Assembly (NCBI GenBank): GCA_024663395.1
Contig: JANFAH010000034.1
Coordinates: 62,001-126,000, forward strand
DNA: 64,000 nt
From: Pisolithus tinctorius
Lineage: Eukaryota > Basidiomycota > Agaricomycetes > Boletales > Pisolithaceae
Direction: 5' to 3'
Part shown: piece after piece, positions 1 to 9,522 of the stretch
Layout of the letters: every line of letters starts with the position of its first letter
Position numbering within the stretch: position 1 is the stretch's first letter
Program-made: the position numbers and the translations under genes
The notes under the pieces: model-generated
Databases searched by the model: none
What the model saw: the letters and a program-made list of their open reading frames with translations, nothing else
Told to the model about the DNA's origin: nothing

Positions 1-87
1 TCCCAACAAAATGACACCTATTAGGTTAATACTTATATCAAAATCTCCAGACCTAATAGGTCTCCAAGGGGGGTTGACTGAAGTGCT
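1..87. other. Unassigned sequence at left edge
   Basis: No ORF or known element is recognised here. Bases 16-26 and 51-61 are exact reverse complements (11 nt each) and could form a small hairpin. Similarity to the family-C LTR begins only at about base 88, so this may be diverged LTR-C or another repeat. Confidence 0.3.
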
Positions 88-247
88 AACTATCATCTAC
101 TTTGCTTATTATTGTCTATCATCAATATACTTCACTCCAAGTCCTCCCTGAGCTCAGTGCAGCTTAGGACATCAAATTAAGTTGTCAATCATCCTTCTGT
201 AGGCTGACAGCAGTCTACCCATCACATTCTATCACATTCTTGCTCCC
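88..247 (+). repeat. Family-C LTR-like element, left fragment
   Basis: This stretch matches the 3' part of the family-C copy at 17490-17660 (tracts on both sides of a shared TCATCTACTT..GCTTATTAT segment). It is cut at 247 by a solo LTR and resumes at 9126. The 5-bp CTCCC at 243-247 is repeated at 9121-9125, which proves the interruption was an LTR insertion. The 5' part of the element lies outside the window or has diverged. Confidence 0.75.
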
Positions 248-848
248 TGTCATAACTGTGTGTTCATTCTAGGTCCCTACTCACTCCACACCATCTTCCA
301 CTGGTCATTCGCTCACTCTGCACCAACTCTGCCCAACTTCTGTTGGTTACGAGCCATCTCTGCTCTGACTGCCATCGGACTTGTGTTGCTCTCCTACCAG
401 ACCGAGCAGACCGTTCTCTGAGGGGTCATGTGACTACCTTCGGACTTTTCCCTGACAGCATGCACACTGCATGGTCCAGCACCTGGACTGTTTCCTTTTC
501 TGGATGTTCTATGTTACCCATTTGTATGTCCTCTGTCTACCCTTCATTTGTTGTCTAGGAAGTTTTTACTTGACAATTTCTAGGTCTCTGTATGTCAGTT
601 CCAGTTCCAGTTACTGTACCTCTGTAGTAGTATAAAAGCATGTATCATACTCTGCCATTCCTCAGTATGAATATCAACTTAGTTCCTACTCCCTCTGATT
701 CCATCTTCTGCCTGTTGGAGTTATCTCTGACTTTCTGTCTGTACTCTCCCTCTGAAATACAAGGGCTGAGATCGTGCAAGGGGGTAGTGCACGAGCTAAA
801 CCCGATGCCCTCACTCCACTCTGCCTCTGTCTTGGCAGACTTCGTTCC
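248..848 (+). mobile_element. Solo LTR of Gypsy-3 type, first part
   Basis: The LTR begins TGTCATAACT and is the same family as the 5' LTR at 11447-12183. A TATA-like GTATAAAAG lies near 629. It is a solo LTR with a CTCCC target duplication (243-247 and 9121-9125). Gypsy-1 inserted into it at 849, and its last part resumes at 9009. Total length without the insert is about 713 bp. Confidence 0.88.
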
Positions 849-1541
849 TGTTATGCCGACGACTCATATCATGTCACGAATCGAGTGCGATGAAGCACAG
901 GCACATGATCGCACGAGGAGTGGCATGTAATTTAACTTCACTAGCGGCGGAACACTAGTCTTGGCCAACCAAAGTCATACTGGCGAGTCCTTGTGGGTAC
1001 AGCGCACAGAGCTAAGGGTGGTTGCAAAGTAGATTTCGAATGAGGGACCAGTACGGTACATGCAGGTTTATATACGTATGTACAGTACTACAGGTCAAAC
1101 ATTCAAACACAAGGACAGCTGTTCACCCAAGTCCAAGAGCAGAGGGTGCAAGGGCAACCCTGCTGCGACTGGAGCCAAACAGGGGTGAACAAGCACAGGA
1201 AGAGAGGGACTAACCGCGTATGTGAGTCATAAGTGGAGTGCTCACCCGGGGTGAGCGCGTCACATGACCGTGTGGATCAGGGCCACCAGCAGATCACGGA
1301 AGGAAGGGGGGGCCACATGCGAAGTCTGGTTATGGTACAACGTGGGGTAGACAGGGGTCTACCATAAAAGGAAACGGATGACATAAAGGAAACATACAGA
1401 ATGCAAGTCCGACTGCGTAGGCGGTGGCTTGCAATTAGGGGAACACCTCTAGAGGTGGAGGGAAACGGAACACAGGGGAGCAGGGCACAAAGAGTCTATG
1501 TAAGCATCTGTGAAAGGGAACAATGTGAGCGCAGTGTAACA
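849..1541 (-). repeat. Gypsy-1 3' LTR
   Basis: The 693-bp LTR ends TG...CA in plus-strand reading. It pairs with 8311-9003 at equal length. The differences I compared are transitions at CpG positions. Confidence 0.97.
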
Positions 1542-1553
1542 TCACCCCCCCTC
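1542..1553 (-). promoter_or_regulatory. Gypsy-1 polypurine tract
   Basis: On the minus strand this reads GAGGGGGGGTGA directly before the 3' LTR, the expected position for the primer of plus-strand DNA synthesis. The same tract adjoins the Gypsy-2 LTR at 13747. Confidence 0.88.
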
Positions 1554-1615
1554 AAGGCCTGAGGTCCTCTGAAGGCGGGTAAAGGCCTTGTTGGACCCAG
1601 GAATGGATCTCGGCA

Positions 1616-3016
1616 TTAGTTGCCACCGCAAGTCAGGCAGTTAGCCGACCAATGTCCAAGGCATGAACATCGGTAACAGGCAAACTGATGGAGGGGATGC
1701 TGCCAATCAACAGGAACGTGCCCACCAAGTTCTCTCTTGCTGAGAGCGGAGACAGGTACAGGGACGAAGGGAGCTGCCGGTAGAGCTCTTGATGCCTGAG
1801 GAGCATAGAAGAGGGCTCGTCCAGCAGCATCACCTCGGGCCTGAGCGAAGAAATCGAGCCAGTTGTGGGGCAATCCGTTGAAGGGGACGGACACAAGCGC
1901 ATCTGTGATGGCCTGGAAGTGCTCTCTACCCTGGCCCGGTATAATCTTCTCCCAGCAATTGTGACACCTCGGTTCAACATTTCTGACAGCCTCTCCACTT
2001 CCTCTGGATCCAGATTGTACCATCCCTCAGAGACCAGCTTCTTCTCCCGCGACCTTCCGTGCTTCTTCCCGGTAAGGGTCCTGAGGTAGGCTCGATCTTC
2101 CAGGTGTTGCTTGACTCACTGGAGGGAGGAGCCCACGGACCACGACATCGAGGGGGGTTCGGTCGAGGAAGGTGCAAAAGGAAGAGATGAGGGACGGGCT
2201 GTAGTCCTTGTGGATGATCTTGACAACAGCTTCCTGGGTCTTTAGGGTTTCCTGGAGGATGGCAGAGTTGGCTCTGTCGATATCTTCGTACATATGTGCT
2301 TCGAAACTCCCTTCCGCGGTTGCCACCTGGTCATGCACCCGTTTCCTGATCACTTCTGAGCTTCTGAAGATCTTAGACAACACCCATAGATGCTCGTGGC
2401 ATTCTCCTGCTCTCCAGCCATGTGATTCCCAGTGCTCGAAGTCGTTAAGCAGCCGCACGTAACCAAGGAAGATGCTTGCCTCAGGAGCCACCCACCTGGC
2501 AGAGGAGGGGGCTGCGGGTGCAACTGTTGGGGCTGAGAGGTCGGCCGGTGTGACAGATGGTGCTGGAGTGGATGCACCAGGGCGAGCTGCTGGGGAGGGG
2601 GACTTGTAACCAGCTTGGGAGAGAGGGGGGGTGTTGCAGGACCGGAAAGAGGCGTCATAGCGAGGCTCAGATGGTCCTGAGTGAGCCTTGGACCTTCCCT
2701 TGCGGGCGTCCTTACGAGCTCTCTGCAAAGTGGGGACTGAGCGGATGACTGGGTATGGATATGGGTGACCGGTGGAGGCAATGGAGTTGTGAAGGGGTTG
2801 GTAGGTACCCGCGCATGAGGAGTGGGCGGATACCAAGGGGGATGGGGAGCATAGCGCTCCACGGGGGCATACCGGTGGTTCTGAGAGGCGAGGAGGGGTA
2901 CTGGCATTGCGATAGAAGTAGGGCCTGGTGGGATCATAGGGTTTGTTGATGTCGGCATGGAAGTCATCGTCGAAATAGTCAGAGCTGGGATTCTCAGTGT
3001 TGGGGGTGTAGGACAT
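1616..3016 (-). pseudogene. Gypsy-1 ORF3, zinc-knuckle protein after Pol
   Basis: This reading frame of about 467 codons starts six bases after the chromodomain stop and in the same frame. It has one internal TGA (2027-2029), explicable as CGA to TGA. The N-terminal third is rich in Pro and Ser. The middle looks helical and charged, with a core near LSKIFRSSEVIRKRV. The C-terminus carries a CCHC-type knuckle, CYRCSCLGHWSANC, followed by CGGN. A homologous ORF lies in the same place in Gypsy-2 (17855-19148). The position is that of env in retroviruses, but I see no signal peptide or membrane segment, so an envelope role is unlikely. A nucleic-acid-binding accessory protein is an inference from the knuckle only. 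I do not recognise a named family. Confidence 0.72.
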
Positions 3017-3022
3017 AGCAGT

Positions 3023-6000
3023 TCAGATGTTGTGGACGTGCTTGTACTCCCCGAGAACCTCTGGGGCGTTTATAAGGTTGTCCTCGCTTTCCCAACTATT
3101 CTGGGAATGCGGGTAACTGAGCCACTTGACAAGGTAGAGGTATTTTTGCTGTGGGGTTACCCTGGGCTCTGTAGTCGATGACTTGACCTTGCGCACACAT
3201 TTGTGTTTGAGGATGGCCTCAACTTCCCATTCATTCTCGTCTCCTACCAAGTCTGGTGGAGGCAGGGGCAATGCCAGGCCATACTCACTGGTTTCGACAA
3301 AAGGTGTGAGTTTGGATGCATGGAAAATGGGGTGTATCTGCCAACTATGGGGTAGTTGGAGCTTGTACACCACCAGGCTGATCCGTTCAGAAACCACAAA
3401 TGGTCCATGTTGTCGGGGCGCCAGCTTCTTTGACAGAACTTCCCTTTTCAGGTCAGAAGCGTCCAGCCACACCTTATCTCCTACAGAGAACTCCGTATAG
3501 GTTCCCTTCGATCATGATTTCATCAGCTCCTGTGCTTCCTTATGAGCGATTATCATGGCATCCCGATTGGTGGCCAACTGCTCGAGTCAATCACCCACCA
3601 GCGACTCCTGCAGGGGTTGTCCCATGGGATAGGGGGCGGGGTCGAACCCATACATGAGCAAATATGGCATTTGGTTGTGGGACGAGTGTACGCATGAGTT
3701 ATGTGCCATTTGAGCATCTGGGAGCTTGGTGTGCCAGTTGTGGGGGTCCATGTCTGCATACATGTGGAGGTAGGTTCCAACCTCTTGATTGACACATTCG
3801 GCTTCGCCATTGGTCTGCGGGTGGTAGGCCATGGAGGCCTTGAGCTTGACTCTGAGGGCTTGATAGAGGTCCCGAGTGAAGGCAGAGACAAACTGTGGTC
3901 TGCAGTCTGAGATGACAGCCTCTGGGACACCCCAATGGGGGTACACGTAGGTGTGGTAAAGGTCTGCTATACCAACGCTGTCCACGGTTTTAGTGGTCGG
4001 TAGGAAGAACGCACCCTTAGTAAGTCCCTGGTCTACGATGGTGAGGATGGAGTCGTATCTTCCTCCAGACAGGGGGAGATCGGTGACCAGATCCATTGAG
4101 ATCTGCTTAAAGGGGAAGGGGTTCTTTGCTACATCATGCAGGGTGACCAGTGGGGTTGTCGGATGCATGTTGACCTTGTTCGCTTGACAGGAAGGACAAC
4201 CTCTGCAGTAGTTGTGGATGGACTGGTACATCCCAGGCCACCACATGTACTTGTTCATCTTCTTTGTCATCGCTTTTACTCCAGGGTGTCCAAATGAAGG
4301 GAGGTCATGGTACTGCTGAAGGACGTCTTGGCAGACCGGTTCTGGTACGAAGATCCTTCTTCCTTTCCTCCTGACTCCATCAGACCCTTCTGTTGTTTCA
4401 GGGACCAAGAGGGACAAGGATGCCTTCTTTACCTCCTGGTACAGGTCAGCATTCAGCTGGAAAACTCGTCCTTCACCCCTCCGAACCTTTGGGGTTTCCT
4501 CAGGTGGGCGTTCAGCGGGTTTTGGTTCCTTGAAAGAGACTTTCCAGACAGGTTTCGCAGCCTCTGACGGGCCGGGGACAGTCCGTTCAATCTTGAAAAG
4601 TGAAACAACAGGGGGTCTCACCCCCCCCTCAAGCCAAACAGCCTTCGGAAGTAGGGTAGAGACAGTGCTGGGCTCAGCATTGAAGTCCGAGCGGTGGGAA
4701 AGGGTATCGGCGGCAGAATTCCTTGTTCCCGCAATGTGGATAAACAGGAGCGGGTACTCCTGGAGTGCAGCCTGCCAGCGGGCCTGTCTGGTGGTGAGCT
4801 TCTGCGGCTGCAAGTAGTATGTTATGTTTTGGTGGTCAGTGTAGACCTTAGTCAGTTCCGGGGGAGAAAGCAGATAGGGGTGCCATTGCTTAAGGGTGCG
4901 CATTACTGCCAGCATTTCCAGGTCATAGACCTGGTAGTTCTGTTCTGCTCCAGTAAGCGACTGAGACATATACGCACATGGGTGAAGCAGTCCGGAGTCG
5001 TCGGCTTGTGACAGAATGGCACTGGTGCCTAGCTTGGAGGCATCAGTGTGGAGAACAAAGGGCTTCCAGAGGTCTGGAAGTCGCAGTACCAGCTTGGACG
5101 AGAGGGCCTCTTTCAGGGCCTTGAAGGCAGTAGTTTGCTCACTGCCCCAGGTCCACTTGGCATTCTTCTTTGACAGGTCGTGCAGGGGACAAGTGGTCTG
5201 CAAGAAACCGGAAATGAACTGTTGGTAGAAGTTGCAGAAGCCGAGGAAGGAGCGGAGTTCTTTCAGGGTTCTCTGGACAGGCCAAGTCTTGATGGCTTCG
5301 ATCTTGATCTCAGATGGTTCATACTGACCCTGACGGATCACAAACCCCAAAAACTCTATTTCTTCCACTTTGAAGGTGCACTTCTTCAGCCTGAGGTGGA
5401 GGTGCTCCTTCGAAGCAATCTGGAGGAAGCAGCAGACTGCTGTATGCAGTCCTTCTTTCGTCTTCGAGTGTACAGTGACGTCATCCATAGAGATGATGGC
5501 CTTCCTTTCATTTTTGAGCTCTCTGAATGTGTGGTTCATGTACCTCTGGAAGGTAGGTGGTGAGTTGCACTGCCCGAAGAACATTACCGTCAGCTCGAAA
5601 AGACCTCTGGGGGTAATGAACGCTCCTTTCCACTCGTTGCCTTCCTTCACCCTGATATTGGTAAATCCCCAGCGGACATTGAACTTGGTGAAGTAATGGG
5701 AATCGGCGAGTTCATCCAGCAGGGTCTTCACATCTGGGAGAGGGTACGAGTCGACCATGGTGTGAGAGTTCAGGTACCAGTAATCTTGGATGAGTCTTCT
5801 TTTTCTGTCCTTCTTTCCTACGAAGAAGACAGGGGCTGCTTGCGAAGATTTCGAGGGGTGAATCTTTCTGCATTTGAGGTTCTTGTCGATAAACTCATTG
5901 AGAGCCTTGAGTTCATCGAGGGACAGTGGGTAGATGGCTCCTTTCTTTGGTTGGTAGCCTGGCTTCAACTGGATCTTGTGGTTGAGGAAGCCCTGGTGAG

Positions 6001-6657
6001 GTGGAAGAGGGATTTCTTCTTCGGAGAAGACTACAGAGAAGTCCCAATATTCTGGGGGTAACTCCACTTCAGCCTGTATGTGCGAGGCTTCCAGTTTCGT
6101 GGAAACAGAGGTGTGGTTTATTTTGACTGTCCTCGTGAAGTTGGTTCCACGGATGCGATTCTTCTTGTCGAGGCCATGGTCGAGTTCCCCCCAACCGATC
6201 AATTTTCTTGTCGTCCAACTGATTATGGGGTTATGTTCTTTAAGCCAGGGCATGCTGAGGAGGAGGGTCTCCCAATTTCCAAGCTTGAGGACATATGCAC
6301 GAATGCACATTGTCTTTCCCCAGATCTTGGCTCTGAAAGAGGCGATATGGGTTACCCAATCTCCAGTCTTGCCTTTGTAGCTTCTCAACTCCCATGGCCT
6401 TGTGATCTTTCACATCGGGATGTCGTACTTTTCGACTATTGCGGGGTCAATGATGTTTGTTTCGGCGCCCAAGTCAAGGATGGTTTGGATGGTAGCATTT
6501 TCACAGTCGACGAGGTAAGCAAAACCAGCGATAGAAGTGATTGACATATCTTGTTCATAATCATACACTTTCTTGGTCTCTATCTTAACCTCTATCTTTC
6601 GCAACACTATAGGCTCTCTTCCTGACGCTACACCAGGAGAGCCTTTCAAAAATCTGG
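3023..6657 (-). pseudogene. pol: Gypsy-1 Pol: protease, RT, RNase H, integrase, chromodomain
   Basis: The Pol frame is in -1 relative to gag and enters near the gag stop. Protease: ILDLGAETNII (the usual DSG is DLG). RT: FTKFNVRWG, where the first catalytic Asp of the usual LDVRWG is Asn, and SMDDVTVHS for YMDD. RNase H: HTDASKLG, DLEML, YTDHQN. Integrase: an HHCC finger (GHPGVKAM...CRGCPSCQ), the DDE core (MDLVTDLP, ISDCRPQF, QTNGEAE), and a C-terminal chromodomain (EWEVEAILKHK...YLVKWLSYP...NSWE). In-frame TGAs at 6410-6412, 3587-3589 and 3512-3514 all fit CGA to TGA. The frame then closes with TGA at 3023-3025. The protein replicates and integrates the element; the chromodomain usually targets integration to heterochromatin. 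With the Asp-to-Asn change and the stops this copy should be dead. Confidence 0.95.
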
Positions 6658-7935
6658 TTGACCTTTCGGTCCTCCATCTTCTGTGGGTTTGTCATTCTCC
6701 CCACAGTAGTGGTCGGTTGGTTCTGAATCTTCCTCCTCTTCAGAACTCTTGTCGAACTCCTCGAGCATCGCCAGGATGCGAGTACAGAATTTCTGGGCCG
6801 AGGAGGACTTACTGTTTGTTGTGGACAAGGGGCATTTTGACTTTACATGCCCTGTCTTCCCACATCCAAAACAGGTAAGAGCCTCACTCTGTGATCGGAC
6901 TTTGGACTTCTGATCGACATCCATGGCATAAGGGTCTCAGTATGGAGTCTTTGGAGACGAAGAGGATTTTGATCCGTGCGAACCTTGTTCTTGCTTCCAG
7001 AGATAAGATTGATCTTGGAAGGTTGCCTTCCCAGAGAAGACTTTGAGAGTAGCCATCACCATGCATGCCACTGTTGCCTGGCGGATCCAGTCTTCTACGG
7101 TATCAGGCTTGGGGCCCGACATGAGGATCCACTTGTTGACCTCCTCATTAAGTCCCTTTCCAAAGAACACTGTGGCAGTGGTGTCGCAGGTGGAAATTTG
7201 GGCTTTGTTGAGGCAGTTACGGAAGTCGGCAATGTACTCGTCGAGGGAGCAGTCCCCTTGATGGATTGCGGACAGGTAGATTAGTGCAGTCGCTTTGGCA
7301 TCTCCTACCTGGAAGGTTTCCTTTAACTTTGTGACAAACTCGTCCCAGCCGTCGAATATTTTGAGGTCCCCGAGGGCGGTGGTGTTTTCGTTGATGTAGG
7401 CCTTGGCGAAGGCACGGGCCGACCCACTGCCCATATAGGACAGGGTAAACGCGATCTTGGACTGGTCCTCGTAGTAAACATGGTCGTTAGTGGCAAGGTA
7501 GAGTTTGATGCTGCTTAACCAGGCTGAGAAGTCCTGGTGTGCCCCGTTGTAGGAGAAGGGTTTGTTCAGGCCAATTTCTTTCAGACCGCCTCCCTTAGAG
7601 CCGTGTTCCTTTCCTTTCTCCTCAGAACCTCGGGAGGGGCCTTTAGGCCTTACCACATCTCTGCCAAAGAGGGACTTGTAGAATTCGGCGGCCATTTCAG
7701 GGGTTACCCTAGTCTGGCCGGTGAAGGGGTCCTGGATGTTGAGTCCAGCAGCTTGGTGGGCGAGTTCTTCTGCCATTTGATCAGCTGAAGTAGTAGGGAG
7801 ATATATGTCAGTTGATGAGGGAGTGGTAATGGGGTCCACTGGTCCGGCTGTCCCGATTTGAGTTTCGATGTCTGGACTTGAAGGTCTTGGTTCTTGGTAC
7901 GAGGTAAAGTTTACTGGTGAGGTCGATTCTGCCAC
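6646..7935 (-). pseudogene. gag: Gypsy-1 Gag polyprotein
   Basis: One frame runs from ATG at 7935 to a TGA at 6646, broken once by TGA at 6937-6939 (context TAC TGA GAC, CGA expected). The N-terminal half resembles the retrotransposon Gag capsid domain (FSYNGAHQDFSAWLSSIKLYL, and a DEYIADFRNCLNKA-type segment). After the stop comes MDVDQ and a CCHC knuckle CFGCGKTGHVKSKC, then an acidic EEEEDSEPTD stretch. Gag forms the particle and binds the RNA genome. The PR-Pol frame follows in -1 across a T-run at the gag stop. Confidence 0.93.
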
Positions 7936-8310
7936 TTGCCTGAGTTGGGGCCTTACAGGCGGGCCTTCAAGACCTATACGAGGGTTTGGTGTCTGTATTG
8001 ACAGGTGTCAGATAAGGGGTCTCGCTTGGAGGACCTCCTTTCCTTTATGGGATGGTATGGGAGGTTTGAATGAAGAGGCTGCTGATGGAGGCCTCTTACT
8101 TCCTTCTTCTTGGCGGTGTGAAGACACGTGGACGAAGTGGAAGGTCAGTGCTGTGGTTTAGGGGCTAGCTCACTGGTATTAAACCAATGGTTCCTGTGCA
8201 AGTAGCGAGTGGTGGTTGTTTTGCAGGCTATTTTGCCTAGCAAGGATTCCAGACCACAGGTATCCAAATGTAATCCGGGCTTTGATGTGTCTGGGTGATT
8301 TGAAATCTTC
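7936..8310 (-). other. Gypsy-1 untranslated leader
   Basis: These 375 bases lie between the 5' LTR (8311-9003) and the gag start and hold no supported ORF. The primer binding site should begin right at 8310 on the minus strand (GAAGATTTCAAATCACCC); I could not match it to a tRNA by eye. Confidence 0.7.
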
Positions 8311-9003
8311 TGTTATGCCGACAACTCATATCGCGTCATGAATCGAGTACGATGAAGCACGGGCACATGATCGTGCGAGGAGTGGCACGTAATTTAACTT
8401 CACTAGCGGTGGAACACTAGTCTTGGCCAACCAAAGTCATACTGGTGAGTCCTTGTGGGTACAGTGTGCAGAGCTAAGGGTGGTTGCAAAGTAGATTTCG
8501 AATGAGGGACCAGTACGGTACATGCAGGTTTATATACGTATGTACAGTACTACAGGTCAAACATTCAAACACAAGGACAGCCGTTCACCTGAGTCCAAGA
8601 GCAGAGGGCACAAGGGCAACCCTGCTGTGACCGGAGCCAAATGGGGGTGAACAAGCACAGGAAGAGAGGGACTAACCACGTATGTGAGTCGTAAGTGGAG
8701 CACTCACCCGGGGTGAGTGTGTCACATGACTGCATGGATCAGGGCCACCAGCAGATCATGGAAGGAAGGGGGGGCCAGATGCGAAGTCCGGTTATGGTAC
8801 AACGCAGGGTAGACAGGGGTCTACCATAAAAGGAAACAGATGACATAAAGGAAACATACAGAACGCAAGTCTGACTGCGTAGGTGGCGGCTTGCGATTAG
8901 GGGAACGCCTCTAGAGGCGGAGGGAAGTGGAACACGGGGGAGCGGGGCACGAAGAGTCTACATAAGCGTCTGCGAAAGGGAACAATGTGAGCGCAGCATA
9001 ACA
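8311..9003 (-). repeat. Gypsy-1 5' LTR
   Basis: The 693-bp partner of 849-1541. The TSD GTTCC follows directly at 9004-9008. Promoter sequences for minus-strand transcription are expected here; GTATATAAAC is read on the minus strand in the middle of the LTR. Confidence 0.97.
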
Positions 9004-9008
9004 GTTCC

Positions 9009-9120
9009 TGCCACCACTCCGCCAGTCAGAGTTCCATTTCCTTGTGTCAGACTTGCTCCTGAACCTTTCTCTAGACCTTATATAGTGTCAGAGTTGGTCA
9101 GAGTAGGCCCAGACTTGACA
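9009..9120 (+). mobile_element. Solo LTR of Gypsy-3 type, last part
   Basis: This continues the solo LTR begun at 248 after the Gypsy-1 insertion and ends in GACTTGACA, like the copy ending at 12183. The outer TSD CTCCC follows at 9121-9125. Confidence 0.88.
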
Positions 9121-9125
9121 CTCCC

Positions 9126-9298
9126 TCTTCATCAGGAGCACCCCCAACCCTCAGCACTCATCTTTGAGTGTTGTAGAAACCCTCCCAAAGAAAAGGTTCT
9201 ATGATCTAGGTACTGCATAGGCACACCACCACTCACTTTCATTGCCTTTGTGTTGGTTTTGGTTGGTTTTCACCACTGAACCATGCTTTGACTTCACA
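9126..9298 (+). repeat. Family-C LTR-like element, 3' end
   Basis: It matches the ends of the C copies at 17660-17838 and 44630-44818 (GGAGCACCCCCAACCCTCAGC; GGTTTTGGTTGGTTTTCACCAC). The terminus is close to TTTGACTTCACA at 9298. Confidence 0.78.
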
Positions 9299-9522
9299 AC
9301 ATGCATCCACCTGAGGTACACAACCAACTATTGTCACTTGGTTACTGCAATTGTTGTTGGAACATGTGTCCCCTATGTTTATTTGCTTAGAGCATACAAG
9401 CATATGTAATAATTCTTTGCACTTAGGCAGTTAGTTCTTCCTCATGCACCTCAGTCTTCTTACCACAGAAGCCTGAGATCTTTTTTTAGTCTTAATTTCA
9501 GCCTCCTCTCAAGAATTGTCAA
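9299..9522. other. Harbinger 5' flank, no gene seen
   Basis: AT-moderate sequence between the family-C terminus and the first Harbinger gene. It probably belongs to the Harbinger element. No terminal repeat was identified. Confidence 0.4.

Larger units (their letters stand above)
849..9003 (-). mobile_element. Gypsy-1: complete Ty3/Gypsy chromodomain retrotransposon
   Basis: An 8155-bp element has two 693-bp LTRs (849-1541, 8311-9003), each beginning TGTTATGCC and ending TAACA, and a perfect 5-bp TSD GTTCC (844-848, 9004-9008). The internal order on the minus strand is gag, protease, RT, RNase H, integrase, chromodomain and then an extra third ORF. A polypurine tract abuts the 3' LTR. The coding region is collinear and almost intact; the visible breaks are in-frame TGA codons. 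It sits inside a solo LTR that sits inside a family-C repeat, so it is the youngest of the three layers. Confidence 0.97.

Noticed and set aside
1616..3016. ORF3 as a retroviral-type envelope gene
   Set aside because: The position fits, but there is no signal peptide, membrane span or glycoprotein-like cysteine pattern, and the C-terminus is a zinc knuckle.
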